Notes under the pieces: generated by a model | What the model saw: only the letters and a program-made list of their open reading frames with translations | Databases searched by the model: none | What the model was told of the DNA's origin: nothing | Shown: positions 40,165 to 54,247 of the stretch, in pieces | How positions within the stretch are numbered: the stretch's first letter is position 1 | How the letters are laid out: the number at the start of each line of letters is the position of its first letter | Translations under genes and position numbers: made by a program | Assembly: GCA_037975125.1 (NCBI GenBank) | Contig: CM075853.1 | Location: 74,294,609-74,358,608, forward strand | Direction of reading: 5' to 3' | Origin: Latrodectus hesperus | Lineage: Eukaryota > Arthropoda > Arachnida > Araneae > Theridiidae | DNA length: 64,000 bases

Positions 40165-40407
40165 TAAACGCAGTAGCATGACAACCCCTACTAAGCCAAG
40201 ATCTATCATGGTCATATTGTTTTCATGACCGAGAGCCTTGAGGTGTGTGGTACATGTACCGATTAAGTGATTAGACTAATGTGAAACCCTCAGCGTTCCC
40301 AAGCATCATTGGTACTCTGTTTTATCAGCCTACTGAAAGTATGAAAGACTGAACCACCCAAGGATAGAACCGCGGATTTGTGCCTTGGAAACGCGAAGCG
40401 TTACCAC
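40165..40407 (-). repeat. tRNA-derived SINE, body part, split by hAT-A1
   Basis: In reverse complement this reads 'gtggtaacgcttcgcgtttc', a B-box-like 'cggttctatccttgg', then 'ggaacgctgagggtttcaca' and 'aaggctctcggtcatgaaaac'. These are the blocks of the SINE at 16850-17115 in the same order. The tRNA-like head is cut within its A box; the missing part ('gtctggtgttgtagtggtaac' in reverse complement, cf. 'tctgatggcttagtggtagc') lies 16 kb away at 56746-56768, on the far side of hAT-A1. Confidence 0.85.
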
Positions 40408-40481
40408 TAAAGATGTAAAATTCCCAGGATTCAATATATTATCATCAATATATTCTACCATTATTAGTATATATAAAGTTT

Positions 40482-40767
40482 TATGGGGCGCAGTTTAGTT
40501 AATTTTTAATAATGGCAGCGCACACCAAATATTGCGGTTAACTAAATTTTATTTCTAATTAAAGATATTCTAAAAAAGTTGTAAATACACAAAATCTCAG
40601 AGAAAAATGATTTCTAAAACTAGTTCGACCACATCGTTGGGAAAACGTGAATCTGCTCTGTTGCTCACCATGCGGTATTGTTCGGAGAAGATTGGTGTTT
40701 CCAATGTTCAGGTAGAAAGTTTTTCTAGCTGCTGCTGCCAACTTCCGAGCAGAAGTTTTTCACTACA
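40482..40767 (-). repeat. Gypsy 3' LTR, 286 bp
   Basis: Starts (minus strand) tgtagtgaaaaac at 40767 right after the polypurine tract and ends 'gcgccccata' at 40482. It aligns to the 5' LTR with scattered substitutions, but contains about 95 nt (roughly 40630-40725, 'gaccacatcg' to 'aggtagaaag') absent from the 5' LTR. Confidence 0.92.
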
Positions 40768-40790
40768 TTACTCCCCCCCCAAGTGCCTAA
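40768..40790 (-). promoter_or_regulatory. Gypsy polypurine tract
   Basis: Minus strand reads cttggggggggagtaa immediately before the 3' LTR start. This is the position and composition of the primer for plus-strand synthesis in LTR elements. Confidence 0.85.
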
Positions 40791-40801
40791 GGCACAAGGA
40801 G

Positions 40802-41390
40802 TTAGAGATATCGTGGGTTGAAACGAACTCTTCTGCCGAATCGCGTATTTTGCACAGGGGGTTCTTCGTTTACAGCAGAGTCTTGAATCACAGGAACAGG
40901 CATCGCTTTCGGAGAGTTCGGTGGAATTTGGGTAGCAGTGGGAACAGGAACTAAAGATTCAGGGGCCCCAGGCACCAAAAATGCTGGTTTTAGACGGTCG
41001 ACATTGATAACGGCTTCTTTTCCTTTAATGAGGAGAGTGTACGTTTTATTAAGCCGTTTAAGCACTCGATAAGGAACATCATATGGACGAGTCAACGGAG
41101 GTTTTACTGCATCCTGCCTCAGAAACACATGAGTGCACGAATCCAAAGCTGGGTGCACGAAATACTTGGGGTTGATATGAGCTGAAGTGGGCGCTGGTGC
41201 AACATTTCTCATTGACTCACACAGATTTTGTAAGAAGGAAGCTGGACCCAGGGAAGTAGAGACACTTGTTGCCTGAAAGAAATCTGCAGGCAGCCGAATT
41301 GTTTTTTTACCGTAAAGCATCTCAGCACAGGTACCACCAAGGTCTTCCTTGTAGGCTGATAGAAGACCCAGCAACGTAATGGGCAGGTTT
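40802..41390 (-). pseudogene. Gypsy integrase C-terminal region
   Basis: Minus strand, ends at the stop at 40802. It reads 'LPITLLGLLSAYKEDLGG', then 'AEMLYGKKTIRLPADFF', the conserved segment after the integrase catalytic Glu in Gypsy elements. Next comes the C-terminal 'CTHVFLRQDAVKPPL', 'PYDVPYRVLKR' and 'KEAVINVDRLKPAFL' (chromatin/DNA-binding GPY/F-like module: 'GPYxVxxR' normally). The C-terminus is 'GRRVRFNPRYL'. This part is open, but the LINE inserted at 41391 separates it from the catalytic core at 42172-42561. Confidence 0.9.
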
Positions 41391-42171
41391 TTATGAAGAA
41401 GGGCTACTATGATAAGCGGATTCTCATTTTCAGTGACAGTCAAGCCGCTTTAAAAGCGCTTAATTCCTTCGAAATCAAATCTAAAATGATTCTGGAGTGT
41501 AGAAACCTTCTTACAGAACTGGCAACTAGAAACAGGGTGATCCTTGTATGGGTGCCAGGGCATAAAGGTATCGAAGGCAATGAAAGGGCTGATGAGCTTG
41601 CTAAACAAGGATCGTCTTTTGTTCCCATTGGTCCAGAACCTTTTTGTGGGATCAATTTGAAGACCGCAAAAACCAATGTTCGCAGATGGGAAAAACGGAA
41701 GATGTATGAAACTTGGCTCAAATCTCCTGGTCAAACCCACGCTAAAGGTATGATCTGTAGATCATCAGCGAGGATTTCGTATGAAATTCTAAGATGCTCT
41801 AGGCAGAAGATACGTTTAATCGTAGGCTTCATAACTGGGCACTACTATTTCAGAAAACATCTCCATAAAATGGGACAGTTTCAGCAAGATCCTATCTGCA
41901 GGAAATGTCATATGCAAGAGGAAACGGCCAAGCATATCATTTATGAATGCGAGGCTCTTGCTCTCCCTAGATTAACCTCTTTAGGCATCATCCATACTAG
42001 AGAGTTACACCTAGATTCCATTAAAGGGTTATCAGACTTTATTAATAAAGTGGGTGATCCGAGCAAATGGAACTAAGAAACATTGGGTTTGGAGTTAACA
42101 GTACAAAATGCTGATAAAAGCAGAGGTGCTTAATGACATACAAACCCAACTCGAAGAAGAAGAAGAAGAAG
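41391..42171 (+). mobile_element. 5'-truncated LINE with (GAA)n tail, 13-bp TSD
   Basis: A perfect TSD, aatgggcaggttt, flanks it (41378-41390 and 42172-42184), so this is a target-primed insertion into the Gypsy integrase gene. It carries the ORF2 end (41393-42076), an 80-nt 3' UTR and a (GAA)n tail. The 3' UTR is nearly identical to those of the compact elements at 25731-26552 and 53235-54030, making this LINE family their likely source of machinery. Confidence 0.93.
41393..42076 (+). pseudogene. LINE ORF2 C-terminus: RNase H domain and tail
   Basis: Open for 227 codons to TAA, with no stops. It begins inside RNase H: 'ILIFSDSQAALKAL' carries a catalytic Asp, and 'VWVPGHKGIEGNERADELAK' carries the His and last Asp of the domain. 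The tail 'CRKCHMQEETAKHIIYECEA' is the CCHC-like element found after RNase H in I/R1/Jockey-type LINEs. Endonuclease, RT and the start of RNase H are missing through 5' truncation, so the segment is a fragment even though its frame is intact. ATG at 41393 is not a natural start. Confidence 0.93.
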
Positions 42172-42561
42172 AATGGGCAGGTTTGATGTCCACAGGACGT
42201 CATTGTGGCACATTAACGATTGTTTTAATGATCGGTGAAACCTCTCAATCAATCCGTTCCCGGCAGGGTTGTATGGAGTAGTGCGAATTCGGTGAATGCC
42301 AAGGATTTTGTTGAGATTCGTGAATAAGTTCGACTGTAACTGACGACCTTGATCAGTTGTTATGGTGGTAGGTACTCCAAATCTTGCGATCCAATGAGTA
42401 ACAAAAGTTCGGGCGATGGTTTCTGCGGAAATGTCCCGTATTGGAATTGCTTCCGGCCAGCGAGAGAATCTGTCCATCATTGTTAAAAGATAAGAATATA
42501 ATTCCGACGGGGGTAAAGGTCCAACAATGTCCAGGTTCACATGTTGAAAGCGTTGTAAGGG
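42172..42561 (-). pseudogene. Gypsy integrase catalytic core
   Basis: The minus-strand frame shows the D,D-35-E core: Asp in '[10 protein letters not shown]' (codon 42529-42531), Asp in '[10 protein letters not shown]' (42352-42354) and Glu in '[10 protein letters not shown]' (42244-42246), 35 residues after the second Asp. All three catalytic residues are present. The LINE cuts the 3' side at 42171 and hAT-A2 cuts the 5' side at 42562. The frame upstream of hAT-A2 does not join in phase, so a small indel was probably present as well. Confidence 0.93.
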
Positions 42562-44830
42562 TAGTGTTGCAAGGATGGGTAAAAACCTGGTTTTTTTTCG
42601 GGAATAAACCGGGTTTTTTCCCATGGAAATTTTGAAAATTCCCGGGAATTTTCAAAATTCCCAAATTTTTAAAATTGGGGAAATAGTTGAATTTTTTAAA
42701 AAATTTAGAAGTATATAACTATTTAAACCACATAATATATTTAAACATGATATATTTTAATGATTTCTACTTTATTTATGGCAATAGAAATTTCTGAAAA
42801 CATTTTGTTTTGAAAAGTATGACAGCTAGAGATGGCAAAAGCAGTTATTTTTGAATAACTAGTTATCAACGTTACGTTCCAAGGAAATAACATGTTCTAG
42901 AAAGCGTTATCAAATAACGGCTTTTTGGAAAGTTATTCTAAGAAATCCGTTCCCTTTGGCCTTCTTGGAAATTCTATGGAGCGAAAGGAAGCTTTCGTGG
43001 GGTGACAAAACTGGTTTTTTGAGGAAATGAGGTGTAAGGTGAATTTTAGTGACTGAGCATCGAAAATCACTTACTGAAAGAAATTTTAATGATTTTTGTT
43101 ATAATCTTTAATGATTTTTTTAATAATTTCCTACTTTACTATACGGAAATTCAACATTTAAGTCTAAACTGATTTTCATTTACTTATTTTTTAAAATAAT
43201 TGCAATGGATTAAATAAGATTTATAATTTTTTTTACTGTCAATTGATTTTTTTTCAGTTAAAAATTCTTAAGTAATGTGTATTTACATAATTTGTTTCCC
43301 AATGATCTTAACTCCTTACTAATATATTTTATTATTTTAATGTATAAAATATGTCTAAATTTGAATTTTTTTAAACCAAGCATAATTCAGTTTCTCACAA
43401 GATGAATTTAATTTATTCCTCAATGTAATTTCTATTATAAATTCTTATAAATTTTAACTGATGTTTCTTTTACACTAAAGATTACTATTGAGTATATCAC
43501 TTATGCTCGAATAAATCTTAAAATATATCTTCTTGGAAAAAGTATTTCTCTAATTAGAGACACAATATAATTAAAAAGTTGAATTTTGATCGAAATTTCT
43601 TAATTTTACTATCTTATCAACTTATAAATATAACCATGCGATTAATCAATATCCAAAGAGCACCATCCATCATTGTTTATGGTTATATCAGTATCGAACC
43701 CACAGTTTTCAAATAGTGAAATCATTTTAATGATAATTTAACCAGCGATATACATTAAACTAACTTATATTTAATAATTAATTATATTTTACTATTTCAG
43801 ATAAATTATTTTTCAATATTAAACATTTTAATTGAATTTAATTTTTATATAAATCTATGTAATAAAAGGAAAACCGGATCTATACAGACGTTATAAAATT
43901 ACATATTTATGAACATAAATAGAAAATAATATTTTCTTTAAAAATAAAGAATTGTATATGTAAACCAGAATATTTAGTACTTACAAGAAAATATTCGAAT
44001 ATAGGAATTTGCCTTTATGATAAGTTATAGAATTTTACTTCATATACATGATTTCACTGTTCTATATGCTTCAATTGTGTATTTATCTTAAATATTTTTA
44101 CTAGATGAAATTACTCCTCACGGGGAAGTAAAAATAAGAGAGCTATGTGGTATTAATAAAATGTGTGTGTGTGAATTTAAAGTACTAACAATTAAACAGT
44201 ATTTTTAAATAAAAATGTATGAAAATTGCTTCTGTAAAATAGATAAACGCATTACTACAGTAAATAATTCAGATGCAGTTTTTTACTGACACAATACATA
44301 AATTTACAGTTTTTAAAATTATTTGCATATACAAAAGTTTTTGTTATAAATGAAGAATTTTATCAACTAATAAAATTTTTAATTTGTATTGTTTGATCTG
44401 CAAGTATCTTTTGATATCATAAGAGCTCAAATAAATTAATAAATAGAATTAACATTTTTACTTTACATACTATAAAAACAGTTATTACTTGTCATTTCTT
44501 TTTATGATTGCTGAGGAATATATGTTATATAAAATTCCATAGTTATTTACTTATTATAGTCTTTCAAATTAATGTAATTCTTATTCATTTGAAATTTAAT
44601 TGAAGAAAAGCTACTTTAATATGTAAATGCTTAAAGTAATGTTTTAAATAAATAGACTGCAAATGTCTATGCAAGGGAGTAAACTTGGAAAACTCTCAGG
44701 CACTCATCTTGAAAGACATGTATGTTTAAAATAATGATATAATATCATAGATTATATATAGAGAAATAACATTAAAAATACAGAAAATAGTATCCACATA
44801 AAGAAATAAAATAACTATAATTATATATCT

Positions 44831-44896
44831 ACTGTTAAAAATGTACTGGAAAAATGTATAAATACTGTTAAAAATGTACTGGAAAGATAATTTGAA
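44831..44896. repeat. 33-bp tandem duplication in hAT-B
   Basis: The unit starting 'actgttaaaaatgtactgga' occurs at 44831-44863 and again from 44864, the second copy degenerating after about 25 nt. Confidence 0.85.
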
Positions 44897-46186
44897 ATGT
44901 GCTAGTAAAATGTATATTGCTCAAATGTTTACTGTAAACTGTCCAGTTCACAATGGCCTTAAGAGATAACTCTATGGCATGAGTAGAGCTAATTATATTT
45001 AAAGATTTATATTGAAATTAGATAGGAATAAAACTACAGAAAAGCTCTTTTTATGAACAATTTTTTTCCTCATAATTACAACTTAACCTGAAAAATAAAT
45101 GATGAAAATTTAGAATTTGCAGCTGTAATACGTAGGATATTAATTTTATTGTGATTTTATTTTCAAATATTAAATAAATACAACTACATTTACAAATATA
45201 CATGAATTAATTTAATATAATTATATACATTGCAACATTTATTATCATGATTCTTAATAACTTAACAACAATAATACTTTTTATTTCAAAACAAATTTTA
45301 TAAATGGCTTCCTACAAGAAATATGATGCAATTCTTTTATTCCAGTACATTAAATACATTTTTAGGACAGTAAACTTATTACATTAAGAATATTATTTTA
45401 ATGTAATCAAGTATATTATCATTTAAAATAATTAAAATTTTATTTATATAAATTAATTTTAATAAATTATGATGATGCTTTCTCAATAAATAAAAAATTA
45501 TAAGTGTCAAAAAATTATTTTTACAATATATTAATTCTTAAAGTAAATTTCAAATTTAATTATATATATATATTATTAGTTTGATCCAAATTTTATCGAA
45601 TGGTACGTTAGTTTCTTCTTTTAATCTTTTTAATTTATAAAAATTAATTCCAGAAATTTGAAATTGAATTTAAAATATTTCACCTTTGCTTTGATATGCG
45701 AGCATAGTTTCAAGTTTCTAAAAAAATGTTCAGTTTAATAAAAAAATTTGCTAAAATTCACAAAAAATAATTATAAATAAAGGCAGAAAATAAATAAAAT
45801 CCCCGTAAAATATTAACATAAAATGTATTTTTAAAAATCCCCATTGTTACAAATGTTTGAATCTTTTTTAAAATGAAATATATTTATTCATGCATTCGCT
45901 TTTCAGTTAACTTTCCTTCATCAAAGTGAGGAACGAAAGTATACATTCTTAGTTGCTAAGCAACGCAACGGGCCAAGCAAAAGCTTGGAATGTGTTCCCG
46001 AGAAATCTCAATGTCAATGTTAGAAACCAAAACAACGTAATAACAACTTAAAATTTCGTTGCGAAACAACGATTTTGGCTTTAAAGTTCCGGAAATTCTA
46101 AAATAGCGATAACGGCCTTAAAGTTACAAAACAACGAGAACATTTTTAATATTCCGGAAGTAACAAAACAACGATAACGACTTTAA

Positions 46187-46336
46187 CGTTACAAAACAAC
46201 GAGCACAGCTTTAGCGTTACAACAACGAGAACAGCTTTAACGTTACAAAACAACGAGAACAGCTTTAACGTTACAAAACAACGAGAACAGCTTTAACGTT
46301 ACAAAACAACGAGAACAGCTTTAACGCTACAAAATA
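46187..46336 (+). repeat. 28-bp subterminal tandem repeats of hAT-B
   Basis: Five to six units of 28 bp, each running 'cgttacaaaacaacgagaac' then 'agctttaa'. The central three are identical and the edge units diverged (one lacks two A). Looser relatives ('taacaaaacaacgataacga') extend to about 46100. Such subterminal arrays are where hAT transposases often bind; that role is inferred. Confidence 0.9.
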
Positions 46337-46632
46337 ACATAATGTGAAAACGTTCTACAATACCGTAACGACTTTGAGAAGTTACCATTACAGGAACGAT
46401 TTTTGCAGTTAAGGAAAAGAAAAACGTTATCTTAATAACATAATTTTTGAAGAACGCGTTATTTATTAAACGGTTATTTGTTGATAACGGTTCTTAAATA
46501 ACAGTTCCATTAAATAACGGCCATCTCTAATGACAGCCATTTGTAAAAGATTGGAGAGATTTCTAGATGTGTTCATTGCAATTATTATTCGTAATGTTTA
46601 TTATTTGAATGTGTATTTTTTAAATTTTTGGA

Positions 46633-49690
<3,058 letters not shown>

Positions 49691-51285
49691 TTTTCAGAAT
49701 TTATTTGCTTGGCTTTCATAAATTCTTTTCATATCATAAAATTGTTTCCGTTTCTAGTTCCAAAGTCTGAAAAAATGGAAATATTTTCAACGACACAGAT
49801 TATCAATAATTTTCTAACTCACCCACATTTTCTACCTTATCATTTAGAAACGATGAACAATAGTTTAAAAATATTTTGATTCTATTTTACTGTTTTGAAA
49901 TCATTTTTAATGTTGTAAAAAATTGTTTTGAAAAATTCAATGAATTACTCAACTGTAGATATATTGTAATTGTATAAATTACTGTATCAGATCCTTGCAA
50001 AAGAAATAAAAATGGTTTTATTTAAAGTCTGCATTATATATTGTACTTAAAAAAGTGTTAATTAATCTTAAAATATAAAAGAAATTTTTTTAAAGATATT
50101 TCATATATAATAAAAGAAAAAGTATTATTCACGATTACATTTCTAGATAAAAAATTTTCATAAATTCTTCAAAATTTTTACATAAATATTTATGATAATT
50201 TCCTTCTGCAAATAAAGATATCTATAATTGGAATGGAATAACATTTGCTGTTTCAATGCAACTCAAAATTACACACAAATTGTAATAATGCTTTGACGCT
50301 TGCTTATTTCATAGGATTTTTGTCACATTAATTCCTACAAGATATGATTTAAATGATGACTCGTTGGAAGAGCTTTTTTGTTCACAACATACATGTCATC
50401 TCACCACATACTTTCATTTACATATTGGTTAAATTTGTAGAACATTTACAGATATTCAGTTGAGAAATAGTACAGGAAACAGTATCTTTTTCTATCATTG
50501 GTAAATTAAAAATTTGTCAATTAGAAGTCAAAACAAAAGTGAAAGCAATTTGCTTGACATTATTATTATTTTTAAATCATCAATTTTCAGTTTATTACAA
50601 AGACTGAAAAATGAAGTACTACCTTACTTTTATCAAATAATTTGTTTTTAAGAAATTTAATACATTAAAATTAAAGTGAAATTATTTTTTTAAAAAATAA
50701 AGCCATTTCGAAAGAATAAGAAACATCTATCATATAAAGAATGATCGCAAAAAAATAATATATCTTATACAACTTAAAAGAACTGAAAATGGAATAATAG
50801 AAATGAAGAAAAGAATCTTTATTTGTTACAGTGAAACAATATTATTTTTGGTCAAATAACTTTCAGTTTATTTTCATAGTTTCAAAAAATATATATTTGT
50901 GAGAAACATAGGCTTCCCAACAATCGTAGCGCCATATTTCGCCATACATACACCGATATAAAAATATCCCCTAGGGAAGAAATTTTTCAATACTATATTT
51001 TTTACAATTTTAATGTTCATATTTTATGCTTTTCACTGCTTTTATGAATGCTTATTGTAGAAATTAAATTTCACTTTCTTTAAAAACTATTTACAGATAC
51101 CAAATTTTTACTTCACTTCGTTTCATATACATGCGAAAAAAAGAATCTCTAAAACGAAATATGATTGGCTGAGTTTATTCCCTCAAAATTCCCAATATTC
51201 CCCAAAATTCCCGGTTTTTCCCAAAATTCCCGAGTAAATTCCCAAGCTTCAAAATTCCCGGGAATTTTACATCTCTATGTAAGGG

Positions 51286-51749
51286 TATAGCAAAGGACTA
51301 TGGTTGTGTCTGGAAACTTTTGACTTCTGGCAATCAATGCATGCGCGAGTCCATGCAACACAGTCTTTTGAAATTGAAGGCCAGATGAAACGAGAGAGAA
51401 TCAGTCTTTTAGTGGCTCGTACTCCTGGGTGGGAAAGTCCATGGAGAGAGTCAAACAGAGTTTTTCGGGGCGGATAGGGAAAAAAAGGATGGATTCGATC
51501 GTTGGTTACATCACAAAATAATTTAAGTCCTGGGGACAGTTCTATCTTCTGTAGCTTTAAGGAACTACCTGAAGTTGATAGTAATTGAGTGAGTTCTGCA
51601 TCATTTTCCCGTATTTCAGCTAAACGTGCGAAATCGGTGGCGTTATTACTATTAATGTCAAAAATTCTCGATAAGGCGTCGGCAACTGGGTTGTTTGATC
51701 CAGAAACGTGTTGAATGTCAGAGCTAAATTGAGCGATAAAATTCATATG
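51286..51749 (-). pseudogene. Gypsy RNase H end and integrase zinc-binding domain
   Basis: Minus strand, open from 51746. It starts with 'DIQHVSGSNNPVADALSR', the end of the RNase H/connection region in Gypsy polyproteins. The integrase HHCC domain follows, with 'LHGLSHPGVRATKRLI' (two His) and 'ACIDCQKSKV' (two Cys). hAT-A2 breaks it just after the HHCC domain. Confidence 0.9.
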
Positions 51750-53003
51750 CCGAATTTGTCTAGGAGATGCAGAGTTTGAATTTTTTTAAACAAAAATGTA
51801 AGTGGACGATGATCAGTAAATATAGAAAATTTTCGTCCCTCAAGGTTGTTCTGAAAATGTTTTACAGCAGAATAGATAGCCAATTATTCTCTATCATATG
51901 TGCTGTACTTGGTTTCAGCTGGCGTCAGTTTCTTGAAGTAAAAAACTAAAGGTTGTAAGCCATTGGTACTTTGGGAGTGCAATACTGCTCCTATAGCGAT
52001 ATCGGAAGCATCAACTTTTAATTATAGCTGCTGATCAGGGGAATGGAAACCAAGGGTGACTGAATTCATTAAATCGCTTTTGCATCTTTCAAACGCGGCA
52101 GTTGTTTCCTCTGTCCAAAGAACAGGTCGTTTGTCATACTTTGTAGAGTTTTTTAGAAGTGAATGCAGCGGGGCTTGAGTAGCTGCGGCCATAGGCAAGA
52201 AACGACGATAAAAGTTTAGCATAGCTAAAAATCTTTTAATTTCAGACAGCGTTTTAGGATTCGGAAAGTTAGAAATTACTGCTGACTTTTCGGGAAGAGG
52301 GCTTACGCCAGTGGGTGTTATTAAGCAACCATAAAATGAGACTGATGTTTTTACAAGAACACATTTAGAGGGGTTCAATTTTAGTGCGTATTCGCGGAGT
52401 CTATCAAAAATAATGCGAAGGTGTTTAATATGTTCGTCTTCGGTTGTAGATGCTATAAGGAGATCATCGAAGTAGGGGACACAAAAATCCAATCCATGAA
52501 GCACTTGATGTATGAATCTTTGGAAAGTTTGACCGGCGTTACGAAGTCCAAATGGCATTTTAAGGTATTCGAACAAACCGAATGGGGTGGTTACAGCAGT
52601 TTTCGGTACGTTCTTAAGATTGACGGGAATCTGATGATACGCTCTTGCCAGGTCGAGGGTAGAAAAAATATTTTTGCCGAAAAAAATCCTGAATATGGGG
52701 TACAGGATACCTGTCAGGAGTTGTCACAGCGTTCAAGCGACGGTAGTCACCACAAGGGCGCCAATCACCGTTAGATTTGCGGACCATGTGGAGTGGACTG
52801 GCCCAAGGGCATTTGGACGGTCGAATAATTCCCTGAGATATTAGGTATTCGAACTCTAAACGCGCTGCTTTGAGTAATTCTGGGGCCAAACGGCGGGGTC
52901 TGGAAAATACAGGGGGTCCCTTAGTTTCAATGTGATGAAAAATTTCATAAGTTTTAAGGTCATTTGTTACTAAGTTCAGAATACTCAGCGAGTAGTTTTT
53001 CAA
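51750..53003 (-). pseudogene. Gypsy reverse transcriptase and RNase H
   Basis: Minus strand. The 5' part (to 52614) has '[20 protein letters not shown]' and '[20 protein letters not shown]'. An extra T in a T run near 52675 shifts the frame. In the restored phase the block with the first catalytic Asp ('[12 protein letters not shown]') is present. The next part (52022-52576) has '[16 protein letters not shown]' and the catalytic 'YFDDLL' (52463-52474), so both other Asp are intact, then '[12 protein letters not shown]'. RNase H begins at about 52021 with a stop at 52022-52024, followed by 'VDASDIAIGAVLH' and 'FTDHRPLTF'. Another stop lies at about 51890. Not functional. Confidence 0.93.
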
Positions 53004-54247
53004 ATTTGGAATCGCCGATAAGTACGGATATGTTGGAATCCAGGGAAAAATTATTGAAAGATATGCCGTTTGATGAGAGAGACGTCCGAGAGTCGATCAG
53101 ATGGTTATTTTTGACATCAACAAGTAATTTAAAATGTTTAAGAAAATCAACACCTATAATTGGTTGGTTTACGTCAGCAATGACGAATAACCACGAAAAT
53201 TTTCGGCGAAGATTTAAGTCAATAATGAGGCGTTCTTCTTCTTCTTCTTCTTCTTAGAATTGGGTTTGTATGTCATTGGGCACCTCTGCTTTAATCAGCA
53301 TTTTGTACCATTAACTCCAAACCCAATGTTTCCTAGTTCCAGTTGCTCGGGTCTCCCACTTTATTAATAAAGTCCGATAACCCTTTAATGGAGTCTAGGT
53401 GTAACTCTCTAGTATGGATGATGCCTAAAGAGGTTAATCTAGGGAGGGCAAGAGCCTCGCATTCATAAATGATATGCTCTGCCGTTTCCTCTTGCGTATG
53501 ACATTTCCAGCAGATAGGGTCTTGCTGAAATAGTCCCATCTGGTCAGAGAGTCAGTCATACTAGGGATAGCTTCCTGACTTTCACCAGAAGATGGTTTGG
53601 AGGTCATTTCTACCTCAAGTGAAGGATTCATTACTGCTCCTTTACAAGACAGCCTCTGAGTTCACTTGTCTTTTTCAGCAAGGTCAACTTCAGAGGCATC
53701 ACCTGTAGATGCAGAAAGGCTTGTTATTTCTTGTGTCTTTTCAGCCACAAGATAACAATTTATAAGCTCAGGTAATATAAGTCCACCCAGCATTGCCTGA
53801 GATACTGGGCAAGGCAAATTACTCTAGAAGTTTGCCAGGCAACTAGAGGCTCCGTTAAGACACCAATACCGCGGTGCCAATTAGCCCTAGGCACGGAACG
53901 CATAACACCAGGGTTTACGGGAGCTGGTTTGCGGCCTCTGATTCTATATTCAAGGCTATCCTGTCATTCCTACAGGACGTTCGGTGATCCACCGCCTACC
54001 GACGCGCCTGGTAGCTGCTCAGGCCCCAGGATAATGAGGCGTTTATTGCCAAAAGTAGAAATTTTAGTGCCATTTTCTGCATATAAGGCTAAATTTTCAG
54101 AGGGTGTAGTTTTTGGAGCATATTTTTTAGGCAAAACAGATATGTCTGTTCCTGTGTCAATTAGGAAATTTAATTTTGAAGACGGGTCGGCCAGAAGAAT
54201 ACGATTCACTTGGCGGTCGCTAGATTGGCCAGTGAGCGATCACCGGT
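53004..54247 (-). pseudogene. Gypsy protease region, split by a compact LINE
   Basis: The two Gypsy parts are 54031-54247 and 53004-53234. The first has 'NFLIDTGTDISVLP', the aspartic protease active site with D-T-G at 54150-54158. The second, in the reading phase of RT, covers the C-terminal protease part and the linker to RT ('QPIIGVDFLKHF', where Gypsy proteases have the IIGxDFL block). Insertion of the 796-bp element at 53235-54030 separates them. A stop precedes the first part near 54240, between it and gag. Confidence 0.88.
53235..54030 (-). mobile_element. Compact LINE-derived element (copy 2), 796 bp, 13-bp TSD
   Basis: A perfect TSD, ataatgaggcgtt, flanks it (53222-53234 and 54031-54043). 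On the minus strand it begins 'cctggggcctgagcag' (about 26 nt shorter at the 5' end than copy 1) and ends in (GAA)n at 53235. It has the same leader, the same ORF1-like start region (here with an in-frame stop), the same internal junction near 'gaccagatgggac' and the same ORF2 tail and 3' UTR as 25731-26552. The shared junction means both derive from one master. Confidence 0.92.

Larger units (their letters stand above)
42827..46529. mobile_element. hAT-like element hAT-B, nested in hAT-A2
   Basis: A perfect 8-bp TSD, atgacagc, flanks it (42819-42826 and 46530-46537). hAT-A1 has the uninterrupted 'atgacagccatttataaa' at the matching place, which confirms the insertion. Ends are 'tagagatggcaaaagcagtt' and, reversed, 'tagagatggccgttatttaa'. 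Subterminal sequence on both sides is rich in 'gttat' and 'ataac' motifs. It is 3703 bp with no open frame above 60 codons, so it is non-coding and non-autonomous. A 28-bp tandem array lies near the right end. Confidence 0.93.

Noticed and set aside
41440..41740. Minus-strand frames over the LINE fragment
   Set aside because: Antisense to the RNase H domain, which is clearly coded on the + strand.
52421..52774. 117-codon + strand frame within the Gypsy, and others at 53929-54312 and 54534-54803
   Set aside because: Antisense shadows of RT, protease and gag, or of the compact LINE element.
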